Shown piece by piece: positions 35,228 to 44,231 of a stretch of 64,000 nucleotides of DNA (position 1 is its first letter; each line of letters begins with the position of its first letter). Origin of the DNA: Haladaptatus pallidirubidus (GTDB lineage: Archaea; Halobacteriota; Halobacteria; Halobacteriales; Haladaptataceae); NCBI RefSeq assembly GCF_020700235.1, contig NZ_CP085303.1:62001-126000 (forward strand), given 5' to 3'. Below the pieces are notes generated by a model. It saw only the letters and a program-made list of their open reading frames with translations, was not told the origin of the DNA and searched no databases. The translations under genes and the position numbers were made by a program.

Positions 35228-35279
35228 GTGATATCCTCGCCCCCGTAAACGGCGGGATGCTCTCACTGATGAAAGATAG
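35228..35279. mobile_element. Solo right end of a tnpB-type element
   Basis: CCTCGCCCCCGTAAACGG and on to GATGAAAGATAG match the right ends at 13300-13345 and 34285-34322. No coding sequence or left end accompanies it. Confidence 0.55.
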
Positions 35280-35476
35280 GTGCTCTCCTGAAGAATCCAG
35301 CAACCAAGGGGGGCTCTAATTGAGAGGCCCCCTTATTTCCGGTTGATCGTGTCGATCGCCGTGGCACTGACGACGAGCCATAGCTCTTCGAAAAAGCGTA
35401 GGAATCGATCTGAGCTGGTTTAATCGCTTATACGTTCATCAACGATTTTTAATTTATGTCTATTGGTATGTGATAT

Positions 35477-35650
35477 CCCCTAACAATTAATTGGTCGAGC
35501 ATCATATCGTGTTAGGGGGACAATCCCCCGAAGTGCAAAATTCATGGTTGATCTCTCCTGGGTAGGGAGTCAACCGCGATCAAGAGGTACTCACCTCTTG
35601 GTTGCTCTCCAATAGCATAACCACCCGTATTGTGGGCTTCTCGGGTGTTA
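35477..35650 (+). ncRNA. Candidate structured RNA with four to five stacked hairpins
   Basis: A TATA-like TTTAATTTA (35447-35456) is centred about 26 nt before 35477. From there, several stems follow. CCCCTAACA pairs with TGTTAGGGG (35477-35518). GGGGG pairs with CCCCC (35515-35529) and competes for the same G run. GGTTGA-CTCTC pairs with GGGAG-TCAACC (35546-35575). A 13-bp stem GCGATCAAGAGGT / ACCTCTTGGTTGC (35576-35605) includes two G-U pairs, so the plus strand is favoured. CACCCG / CGGGTG follows (about 35622-35648). No ORF fits. The two exclusive first stems could act as a switch. No known RNA family is recognised. Confidence 0.42.
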
Positions 35651-35764
35651 CTTCATTCACGACAGTATCGAAGGTGACAAACCATTTTCGAAGAGCATCG
35701 CGAAACGTTTGCACGATGGATTTGTGTATCGGTTAAACAACCGGTCTCGAGGTAGATGATAGAG

Positions 35765-35940
35765 TAGCGGTGAACACTCCGTATCCTCTTAACCCTCACG
35801 TCGCCACTCGAATATCGGTCAAATCCTCGAAGGTGATGTGAGAATAGTCGTGTATCAACGCCTCTTGAACGAGTGCTTTCGATATTCTGTGGAGGTAGTC
35901 TTCCGCCCACCGTCTTTCTCTTTCGCCGATTCAAGTGTCT
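35765..35940 (-). pseudogene. tnpB: TnpB fragment (RuvC-II region), second family
   Basis: The minus strand reads ERRWAEDYLHRISKALVQEA, then HITFEDLTDIRVAT and a stop. This is the stretch leading to the RuvC-II Glu (FEDL) of IS1341-type TnpB. Neither the N-terminal nor the C-terminal part is present. Unlike the intact TnpB at 40279, it keeps the Glu. The 3' part is the dispersed repeat shared with 33738-33792, frameshifted here. Confidence 0.6.
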
Positions 35941-36022
35941 AAGCAAAAACTGATCATCACATACTGTATATGAATACTTCAAATCCGTGTTATCAGCGAT
36001 TGATCCAGCCGCTATATGGCGA

Positions 36023-36175
36023 TTATTGCTCGATTAACAGTGCCAGATGGCTATATTTGTCAGGATCATTCTGGAACTGCTCTGCATCAGGGAGTAATTG
36101 TTCTATCGACTGAATATTTTCTTCTCGTTCGTTCCCAGAGACTTCTACACCACTAATCTCGATGTCCTTCGTCAT
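36023..36175 (-). CDS. Small acidic hypothetical protein (50 aa)
   Basis: From the ATG at 36175 the minus strand encodes MTKDIEISGVEVSGNEREEN and continues QSIEQLLPDAEQ... YSHLALLIEQ. It is acidic and probably alpha-helical at the end. A longer frame back to 36460 overlaps the permease and loses this character, so I take the short form. No family is recognised. It lies about 170 bases after the permease gene on the same strand. Confidence 0.45.
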   Translation of the reverse strand: MTKDIEISGVEVSGNEREENIQSIEQLLPDAEQFQNDPDKYSHLALLIEQ

Positions 36176-36344
36176 CGCAAAACGTACCACACAAGATCTC
36201 ATTACCTTATCGGGTAGATGTTGAAAAAATCCTTTGTTTATTCGTATACTGGTGGTGTTCAACTCGCACAACGAATTGTGCGCAGATCGATACAGGGATT
36301 CAAAAAATAGATTCCTATTGACGGAAATCGGTGTTATCATCCGA

Positions 36345-38171
36345 CTATATCCCCCAGAATACTGCGATACCCAACGGCGTGACAACCGCGAACAATAACT
36401 GCAGCGGTGCACCAACGCGGAGGTAGTCACTGAACTTGTAGCCACCCGGTCCGTAGACAAAGAGGTTCGTTTGATAGCCGATTGGCGTCATAAAGGCAGT
36501 GCTGGCAGCGAATGTCACTGCCAGCACGAATGCATATGTGCTTGCGTTGATTCGCACAGCGGCCTCTGCGGCAACAGGAATCATGAGGACAACACTGGCG
36601 TTATTGCTGATGACGTTCGTCAATAGGGCCGTTATTAAGTAAAAAATTCCTAAGACGACAAGTGGAGGAAATATATCTGCACTGCCCACCACGAAATCTG
36701 CTAATAGGGTTGCCGTTCCAGTCTTCTCCATTGCGATGCCGAGCGGGATAACGCCCGCTAACAGGAAGATTACGTCCCACTGGACTGCATCGTACACTTC
36801 CGTCGGTTTGAGTACACCGGTCACAGCCATAGTTAGTGCTCCGGTGAGCGCCGAGACCATAATTGGGAGAATGTCGAGCGCCGCAATGGAAACAACACCC
36901 ACGACGATGCCGATCGCGAGTGGAATCTTCGACTCGCGGAACTCCGTCTGTTCGACTTCTTGTGCAACAATGAGATCTGGGTTCGCAGCCAAACGGCTGA
37001 TACTGTTTGTTGTTCCCTGAATCAGCAGTGTGTCACCGACCTGGAGATCAAGCCGTTCGAAACGCTCGTGAATGACTTCTGGACCGCGACGAAGTGCGAG
37101 TACCGTCGTGTTGTAGCGCTCGCGGAAACTCACACTCTTGAGTGTCTCGCCGACAAGTGATGAACCAGGGCTGATGACCACCTCGACCAGATTCTGTCCG
37201 CTGTTCGCTGCTTCTAGCGTTTCCTCGGTAACCTGCACTTCAGGAAGTAAGTTGAAGCCGTCGGTTCCCATTAGCTGAACAAGGGTGCGGCGGCTTGTTC
37301 GAATTGCGAACACATCCCCGGGGTAGATAGTCTTCCTGGCGAGTGGCTCGAGGAAGATTTGATCATCTCTGATCAGTTGAAGCACATCCATATCGAAGTC
37401 GGATTCTTCGATGGCCTCCTCGACTGTCTGGCCAACAATGGGTGAATCCTCCTGGACAACGACTTCGGTAAGGTACATAGCCATTTGGAACTCCTCGGTC
37501 AGATCTTTTTGAGGCTTGATTCGTGCTGGTATCAGTCGCGGTCCTACTGTTAGAAGATATACCGTCCCGAGTGCGAAGACGACGACACCAAGTTGAGTGA
37601 ACTCGAACATCGAGAAAGCGTGAAGACGAGGATACTGGGTTGATAGTCGAGCAGCAATATTGCTGGCAAGGATATTTGTCGAGGTCCCAATAAGTGTGAG
37701 GGTACCACCAAACATCGAGGCATATGATAATGGTATCAACAGTTTCGACGGTGACGTTTTTCCCTCATTCGCGATATCTGTTACCATCGGAAGGAGGATA
37801 GCGACCGCTGCGGTGTTATTGATGAAACCTGAAATCGGCCCAACGACACCAATGGTTGCGCCCAGTTGCTTACGCTCGTTGGTACCTGTAACTGTGGTGA
37901 TCCGCCGGCCGAGCAACTGAATGATACCCGTCCGGCGGACACCATCGCTCAAAATGAACATTGCCAACACAGTTATCGTTGCCGTGTTCGCAAACCCAGA
38001 GACACCCTCGGCGGGAGAAATCGTTGTCCATGGTTCCAGCAACATCAACGTCACCATCACGCCGATTGCCGTGATGTCGATTGGTATTGGCTCGGTCGCA
38101 AACAGGACGAGTGCTGCGACAATAATGGCAAAAATGATGACCATCCCTGCCGTCAACTCGGTGAGTACCAC
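36345..38171 (-). CDS. SLC13-type anion permease with two TrkA-C (RCK-C) domains
   Basis: About 608 aa. Membrane segments flank the conserved FINNTAAVAILLP (near 110) and FAASTAFMTPIGYQTN (near 560) motifs of the DASS/SLC13 family, which move dicarboxylates, sulfate or phosphate with Na+. Two RCK-C domains (about 200-370) sit in the central loop, as in the YbiR/SAC1-type members. The frame opens with a TTG at 38198; a GTG at 38171 or the ATG at 38144 is more likely, and I use the GTG. A sulfate role would fit the nearby sulfur genes but is not shown. Confidence 0.85.
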   Translation of the reverse strand: MVLTELTAGMVIIFAIIVAALVLFATEPIPIDITAIGVMVTLMLLEPWTTISPAEGVSGFANTATITVLAMFILSDGVRRTGIIQLLGRRITTVTGTNERKQLGATIGVVGPISGFINNTAAVAILLPMVTDIANEGKTSPSKLLIPLSYASMFGGTLTLIGTSTNILASNIAARLSTQYPRLHAFSMFEFTQLGVVVFALGTVYLLTVGPRLIPARIKPQKDLTEEFQMAMYLTEVVVQEDSPIVGQTVEEAIEESDFDMDVLQLIRDDQIFLEPLARKTIYPGDVFAIRTSRRTLVQLMGTDGFNLLPEVQVTEETLEAANSGQNLVEVVISPGSSLVGETLKSVSFRERYNTTVLALRRGPEVIHERFERLDLQVGDTLLIQGTTNSISRLAANPDLIVAQEVEQTEFRESKIPLAIGIVVGVVSIAALDILPIMVSALTGALTMAVTGVLKPTEVYDAVQWDVIFLLAGVIPLGIAMEKTGTATLLADFVVGSADIFPPLVVLGIFYLITALLTNVISNNASVVLMIPVAAEAAVRINASTYAFVLAVTFAASTAFMTPIGYQTNLFVYGPGGYKFSDYLRVGAPLQLLFAVVTPLGIAVFWGI

Positions 38172-38624
38172 AGAAACTACAACTCGCTGAACAAACAAAA
38201 ATCGTAAGGTGGATTCGTTGCCGATAGTGACTGCGACCGACTTTCACTGCGAATAACCCGAGATCGACTGTTCCGACTAGAGGTGTCGTTGGATCTGACC
38301 CACTGACGTGGGGTTATTCCGTCCACGAGCGTGGCCATACAGTACGCTGGTGCACGATCATGATTTAATATAGCAGAAACCCTGTTTATCCGTCCTCTCG
38401 ACCGGTCAAAGCGTATCCTCATCCACGATTGGAACCGAAACAGTCATCACTGAACTAGCAACCGCTGCGAACTGGTGAATACATCACTTATCGGGTTGCA
38501 TATTTCTATATAAACATGAAATAGGATCTACTAGATTGTCTCCGGTTCAGATCTGTGGTGTTGGTAGCCGCAGTCTTCGTTACTCGGTACCGACTAACAG
38601 ATCAGTTTTATTATATTTGATAGT
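38172..38624. other. Intergenic stretch of about 450 bases
   Basis: It holds an AT-rich TTTCTATATAAACATG near 38500-38516 and the methyltransferase TATA box at 38606-38617. No gene, repeat or clear RNA was recognised. Confidence 0.4.
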
Positions 38625-38643
38625 GTGTCACAGACTGTGACAC
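38625..38643. promoter_or_regulatory. Perfect 9+9 palindrome at the methyltransferase start
   Basis: GTGTCACAGACTGTGACAC: two 9-bp arms with one central base. It begins right after the TATA box (TTTTATTATATT) and covers both possible GTG starts (38625 and 38637) and the expected transcription start. It is a strong operator candidate. Confidence 0.6.
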
Positions 38644-39350
38644 GAGACGATCCGCTTGGTCACGCGATTCGGGACTACTACCATGGAGAACAAGACGAAC
38701 CGCTCATCGACCACGACGGCACCGAAACCCGTGAGCAGCCAATCGAGCAATTCTATTTCGGCGAGTTCGATCCCGAAAGCGATGCTGGTGCGTGGGAAGA
38801 ATCCTGGCTCGACGGCCCACTGCTTGACATCGGGGCAGGAGCGGGCCGAGATACACTCTACTTCCAAGAGCAATTCGAGACAGTTGCGATCGAGATCAGC
38901 GAATACCTTGTTGAAACCATGCGCGACCGCGGGGTCCGGGATGCACGCCACGTCGATATGTTCGAGCTGCGTGAGAACTTTGCTCGTGACCGCTTTCAGT
39001 CAGCATACGCGTTTGGGACACAAGTCGGCCTCACCAAATCGATGCACGGGCTTCGAAAGTTCTTGGGCGATCTCGCATTCGTGACGACGTCCGACGGAAC
39101 CGCGTTGATACATGGCTACGATCCAGAACAAGCTGCCACCACAGAAATTATTGGATACCGGGATGACCCGACACCGGGTCTTGCGTACCGCGTCTACCAT
39201 ACAGAATATAAAAACGATAGTGAGACGCTCCTGTTCCGTCTGTTTAGTCCTGATCAGCTCCAAGAAGCAGCGGTCGGGACTGGGTGGGAAGTGGTAGAAG
39301 TACGACACGGATCTGAGCGCACATACACTGCAGCACTCGGAAAACGCTGA
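38637..39350 (+). CDS. Class I SAM-dependent methyltransferase
   Basis: About 237 aa. The start is taken at the GTG at 38637 (then TRDDPLGHAIRDYYHG), 26 nt after the TATA centre; the GTG at 38625 would add four residues. SAM motif I is LLDIGAGAGRDTLYF near 60-74, followed by the acidic IEISEYLVE. FGTQVGLTKSMHGL and a C-terminal GTGWEVVEVRHG strand complete the fold. It is cytoplasmic, with unknown substrate; haloarchaeal relatives carry the same DPLGHA start. A perfect palindrome lies over the start. Confidence 0.86.
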   Translation: MTRDDPLGHAIRDYYHGEQDEPLIDHDGTETREQPIEQFYFGEFDPESDAGAWEESWLDGPLLDIGAGAGRDTLYFQEQFETVAIEISEYLVETMRDRGVRDARHVDMFELRENFARDRFQSAYAFGTQVGLTKSMHGLRKFLGDLAFVTTSDGTALIHGYDPEQAATTEIIGYRDDPTPGLAYRVYHTEYKNDSETLLFRLFSPDQLQEAAVGTGWEVVEVRHGSERTYTAALGKR

Positions 39351-39380
39351 ATACTGCAAACGAACCCACACATCGATACA

Positions 39381-39494
39381 ATGGTAGATAAGAGTCAGCG
39401 TGACGATCTGAGACGGTTTACCGAGAAAGTGAGTGAGAACGATATTCTTGGTGTGATCTGGAAGTCAATATATCCGGATGTGACCGCTGGCTAG
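39381..39494 (+). CDS. Possible small protein (37 aa)
   Basis: An ATG at 39381 opens MVDKSQRDDLRRFTEKVSEN, then DILGVIWKSIYPDVTAG before a stop. It is acidic, ends in a helix and has plausible codon use. There is no ribosome site. It lies 30 bases after the methyltransferase and before a PadR-type gene. It is not recognised. Confidence 0.32.
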   Translation: MVDKSQRDDLRRFTEKVSENDILGVIWKSIYPDVTAG

Positions 39495-39633
39495 GCTACA
39501 GACACGATTGGGATGAAACAGCAGCAAGTTCAGTACCAACCTACGCAACTCGATGAGTATGGTGACTCCGGACGCGGAGAGCGTCGGCCCTGAATCGTTA
39601 TCACGTAGGCCCTTGAAGGATTCGGGGGCTACG

Positions 39634-39945
39634 ATGAGTACTGAACCAGCATTCGCCGATGTGCCGAGTTTTCGACGAGATTTGCTCGCTGTCATCGCTC
39701 GTGAGGAGCCGGTATACGGGCTTGCTGCGAAGCGAGCTCTTGAAACGGCGTACGATGACACGATCAACAATGGCCAGCTCTATCGCCATCTCGACGCACT
39801 CGTTGAAGAAAACTATGTACAGAAAAGCCAACTAGATCGGCGAACAAATGAGTATTCAGTGACAGATTCCGGTCGTGAAACGCTCAAAGCGCAGATCACA
39901 TGGCTTGAATCGTGTCTCACTAATGGAGAGAACATTCACGAGTGA
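39634..39945 (+). CDS. PadR-like winged-helix regulator
   Basis: A 103-aa protein starting at MSTEPAFADVPSF; the longer frame from 39553 has no haloarchaeal counterpart I recall. The wHTH runs through RRDLLAVIAREEPVYGLAAKRALE, QLYRHLDALVEENYV and QLDRRTNEYSVTDSG. This is the haloarchaeal PadR pattern, with the RRTNEY wing tip. Such regulators often control a neighbouring membrane or transport gene. The gene downstream appears broken. Confidence 0.8.
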   Translation: MSTEPAFADVPSFRRDLLAVIAREEPVYGLAAKRALETAYDDTINNGQLYRHLDALVEENYVQKSQLDRRTNEYSVTDSGRETLKAQITWLESCLTNGENIHE

Positions 39946-40192
39946 ACAAATCGCCCTGTTTGCGCAGGCGATTCCGAGCGCCATCGCCAGTGGAATCGGC
40001 GGTTGAGTGAAGGCCGCCACACTACAAAACCAGTTGGTCGGGTCCCTCCCCCGCTGCCAGACAGGGGTGCAAGTGGTTCCGTCAGGCGTCGTGAGTGTCG
40101 GCAACCGCGAGTATGGCTTCGAGGAGTGGGTCATCCTGATACCGTATGGTCTCATCGTGCTGGTCATACTCGATGACAAATCGACGAAGTAG
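39923..40192 (+). pseudogene. Possible interrupted gene downstream of the PadR regulator
   Basis: From the ATG at 39923 the frame reads MERTFTSEQIALFAQAIPSA and then IASGIGG, then a TGA at 40004-40006 where TGG would restore VKAATLQNQLVG... The same frame then runs on to 40192 with a hydrophobic end (EEWVILIPYGLIVLVILDD). It could be a small membrane protein with one nonsense change. The opposite strand (40082-40190) also reads plausibly, ending LEAILAVADTHDA, so the coding strand is uncertain. The tnpB element lies 30 bases beyond. Confidence 0.3.
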
Positions 40193-40278
40193 AGTGTGCG
40201 CATAGTTTCTGGTAGCGCTCCCGTGATGACATCCTCCCCGGCGTGAACGCCGGGGTTTCCTCACGCTGGGGGTCTCGG

Positions 40279-41556
<1,278 letters not shown>

Positions 41557-41588
41557 CGCTACTTCGAGGTACGGTCAGAACTAACATA

Positions 41589-41610
41589 AACCTACGGATT
41601 ATCGTAGGTT
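41589..41610. promoter_or_regulatory. Inverted repeat between tnpB and the passenger ORF
   Basis: AACCTACG and CGTAGGTT are perfect 8-bp arms with a 6-nt GATTAT centre, placed between the divergent starts at 41556 and 41613. A shared operator is likely. Confidence 0.5.
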
Positions 41611-41612
41611 GT

Positions 41613-41753
41613 GTGTCGAACCACGTTAACATCGAAGTGCCGGACGATGAACAGTACGAGCGCATCAAGCGCGTGAAAAACGAACATGGTCTGACATGGC
41701 GTGGAATGTTAATCCACGCTACTGATGACTTAGAGACCCCAGATCAGCAGTGA
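41613..41753 (+). CDS. Passenger ORF of the tnpB element (46 aa, possible ribbon-helix-helix-like)
   Basis: From the GTG at 41613: SNHVNIEVPDDEQYERIKRV, then KNEHGLTWRGMLIHATDDLE. A short beta-strand (HVNIEVP) followed by two helices resembles the small RHH DNA-binding fold. It sits within the element ends, divergent from tnpB and separated from it by a perfect inverted repeat. It could repress the element; this is inference. I recall similar GLTWRGML proteins in haloarchaea but no family name. Confidence 0.6.
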   Translation: MSNHVNIEVPDDEQYERIKRVKNEHGLTWRGMLIHATDDLETPDQQ

Positions 41754-41826
41754 CCGGCGGTTGCGGGACAGAGCGTACGCGATTCACACCCGCCGTAAAC
41801 GACGGGACTCTCTCGCTGAATTAGGT

Positions 41827-42191
41827 AGCTACCTCATCGACACCTTGAGGGAGATGACGGAGCGCAAGCGTGGCTCGAAGCCAACGAAGACCAACCACTC
41901 TCAGCGAGCACGATTGCACTGTACGAAACATATCGTGGTGTCCTTTGGGCCGCCTCATCGATGACGATGGACGAAGTCTTTGAAACGTTCGACTGGGCGA
42001 CTGTCATACCGTTCGACGAGGCAGCAACACGGGAAGCAGCATTGATTCAACGCGAGCTACGAGAGGACGGAACACCCGTAAAGACACCTGACGTGATGAT
42101 TGGTGCTATTGCACGGTCGGTCGGTGGGACTGTCGTTACGCGGGATAGCGACTTCGACCACATCCGGAACCTACCCGTAGAGAACTACTGA
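41827..42191 (+). pseudogene. Broken VapC-type PIN-domain toxin
   Basis: The frame from about 41850 reads EGDDGAQAWLEANEDQPLSA, then ALYETYRGVLWAA and the later PIN motifs TPDVMIGAIA (Asp) and VVTRDSDFDHI (Asp). The N-terminal strand YLIDT, with the first catalytic Asp, survives only in another frame just after the element right end, followed by a short deletion. From the ATG at 41961 a 76-aa piece remains open, but it lacks the first acidic residues. No vapB is visible. Confidence 0.7.
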
Positions 42192-42221
42192 GCGCTATTA
42201 TCTGAATTGTAGGCGCTAAAA

Positions 42222-42295
42222 CCCCGTTATTTACGGCGGAGATACAGTGCCGTCATCGAAACAGAACCACCCTTTAGGGCAGGGAGGAGTCACAG
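42222..42295. mobile_element. Element-end remnants
   Basis: AACCCCGTTATTTACGGCGG resembles a decayed right end. ACCCTTTAGGGCAGGGAGG, read on the minus strand, matches the left-end form CCTCCCTGCCC seen at 5150. Both are scars. Confidence 0.4.
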
Positions 42296-42307
42296 AGACA
42301 AGGATCC

Positions 42308-43591
42308 TTATCGATGAAAATCAATTCTTTTTCCGGAATTTTCTCGATACAATGTCGTCTCGGCAGGGTTTGTTTCGGCGATTGGTCGACCATCTTTGAG
42401 GACAAGTCTTCGCGGTGCGCGCGTCCGAAGCACATTGAATGGATCGTGACTGTCGAAGACGACAAGCGATCCCTCATTACCCTCTGTAAGGCCATACTCA
42501 GACACACCAAACACCTCGGCGTTTGCTTCTGTCAGCATCTCCCAGAGCGCTGGAACATCATCGCGGCCGCTCATCTGGGCATAATGAAGTAAGACGAACG
42601 CCGCATCCAGTTGGTCGCCAACACCGTAGTGATACCAGGGATCCATCACGGAATCATGACCGATGCCAACAGTTACGCCTGCGTCTCGAAGTTGATCAAT
42701 TCGAGTATGACCGCGCCGTCGTGGATAGTCATCGTATCGACCCTGAAGGACGGCGTTGTCCGGTGGGTTCGTCACAACAGTTACGCCACTCTCTGCAAGC
42801 AGGTTGATCAGTTTGTTCGCGTAGGCGTTTGAATATGAATGCATTGCCGTTGCATGACTTGCAGTCGTTTGCGTTCCCATATCTCGCTTGAGTACCTCGC
42901 TAGCGAGCACTTCCGTGAATCGTGATTGTGGGTCATCGGTTTCGTCGATATGGAGATCAAGCTGGAGATCATGACGTTCAGCGATGTCGACTGCGGTCTG
43001 CACATCGTTGACGCCGTCTTCACGGGTATGCTCGTTATGGGGTATGCCCCCAATCACGTCCACACCCATCTCAACTGCTTCATGAAGTAGTTCAAGATGG
43101 GTTTCGTCCGTGAAAAGGCCGTCCTGTGGGAACGCAACGACCTGAAGCTCAACAAGATCAGTTACTTCTTCGCGAAGTTCGAGCAATGCTTCGACACCGG
43201 TGAGCGTCTGTTCTGTGGTGTCGGCGTGTGTTCGAACACGCGTGATGCCATGGGCAGCAAACCACTCAACCGTCCGTGTCGCTCGTTCTTTCAGCTCTTC
43301 TTTACCGAGCGTGGTTTTTCTGTCGGCCCATATTTTGATCCCTTCTGCAAGCGTGCCTGATTGATTCCACCGTGGATCGCCAGCCGTTCCAGTAGCATCG
43401 AGGTGAATATGTGGTTCGATAAGCGGTGGCGTCACAAGCCGACCCGCAGCATCGTATTGTTGGTCATCATCAAATGCCGCTGTGTCGCCTTCACCCGCGT
43501 CGGCGATGCGGGCGATTTTGCTGTCTTGTATTTCGATATCAACGCGCTCTCCGTCGAGCGTCACCCCGTTTGTCACGAGAAAGTTATTCAT
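42308..43591 (-). CDS. codA: Cytosine-deaminase-like amidohydrolase
   Basis: A 427-aa protein from MNNFLVTNGVTLDG; a longer frame to 43705 runs through an element-like hairpin and is rejected. The metal site has HIH (61-63), LHIDETDD (His214, with Glu217) and TASHATAMHS (His246), and an Asp in GIGHDSVMDPWY near 313. These are CodA-type motifs for cytosine to uracil plus ammonia. Close relatives act on isoguanine or other pyrimidines, so the substrate is probable, not certain. No permease gene is adjacent. Confidence 0.85.
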   Translation of the reverse strand: MNNFLVTNGVTLDGERVDIEIQDSKIARIADAGEGDTAAFDDDQQYDAAGRLVTPPLIEPHIHLDATGTAGDPRWNQSGTLAEGIKIWADRKTTLGKEELKERATRTVEWFAAHGITRVRTHADTTEQTLTGVEALLELREEVTDLVELQVVAFPQDGLFTDETHLELLHEAVEMGVDVIGGIPHNEHTREDGVNDVQTAVDIAERHDLQLDLHIDETDDPQSRFTEVLASEVLKRDMGTQTTASHATAMHSYSNAYANKLINLLAESGVTVVTNPPDNAVLQGRYDDYPRRRGHTRIDQLRDAGVTVGIGHDSVMDPWYHYGVGDQLDAAFVLLHYAQMSGRDDVPALWEMLTEANAEVFGVSEYGLTEGNEGSLVVFDSHDPFNVLRTRAPRRLVLKDGRPIAETNPAETTLYRENSGKRIDFHR

Positions 43592-44231
43592 AGGATAGAT
43601 GTACCGCCAGTCGCTAAAGTTGTGCCGCCTACTTCTCTCAACAGAGAGAAGTCCACCCTTCACGGCGAGCGTGACCCGCGTGCGACACGACACAGTCCAT
43701 CGCAATCGATAGAAATGGATTCAATACATTCATCAACACATTCTCTCACAAGGTTTGAGAGGTTGATCAACCTGCAAACTGTGAATTTACTCGCTTCCCA
43801 AAGCTCACAGTGTACTGGATCCGAAAATCTCCAATCGTTGAAAACCAGCACAACGTTCCAATCCATACAAACAAGTTTTGCTATCCGATCCATCAAAATT
43901 AGTTCGGACAGATTGAATGGGAAAACACAAACCAGATTGGATGGTTTTTCCGTCAAAACCGCTATCCGATCCTTCCCGATTGAATAGTCACCTAAAATTT
44001 TTTACAAAATTTTTATATTGATTGCCGTCAGTCCTAATACTGCGGGAAAGGTAAAAGATCGATAGACAAGATCTATCCGAATTGCCACCTTTCCTGTCAT
44101 GCTTTCCGTGGATTATTTGTGTAGAATATTTCTGGATAGTCGAGAGTATTTTCAACCATCCATTATTCGTATTCGATTCGGAAGTATAGTTATACAATAT
44201 TGGATCGCACAGGAGCGTGGATAGCGAGAAG
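43592..44231. other. Intergenic stretch of about 640 bases with hairpins
   Basis: ACTTCTCTC-aaca-GAGAGAAGT (43629-43650) is a perfect 9-bp hairpin. Followed by CCACCCTTCACGGCGAG, it could be an old element end. GCTATCCGATCC occurs twice (about 43875 and 43970). GGAAAGGT (44045-44052) and ACCTTTCC (44087-44094) enclose GATAG/CTATC. No gene was accepted. Confidence 0.4.

Noticed and set aside
36176..36460. An extended form (145 aa) of the small gene at 36023
   Set aside because: The extension overlaps the 3' end of the permease gene on the same strand and is Ser/Arg-rich without acidic bias. The 50-aa form is kept.
43361..43987. A 208-codon plus-strand ORF between codA and the propeller gene
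   Set aside because: Its first part is antisense to the start of the cytosine-deaminase-like gene, and the rest is Ser/Gln-rich low-complexity sequence with no ribosome site.
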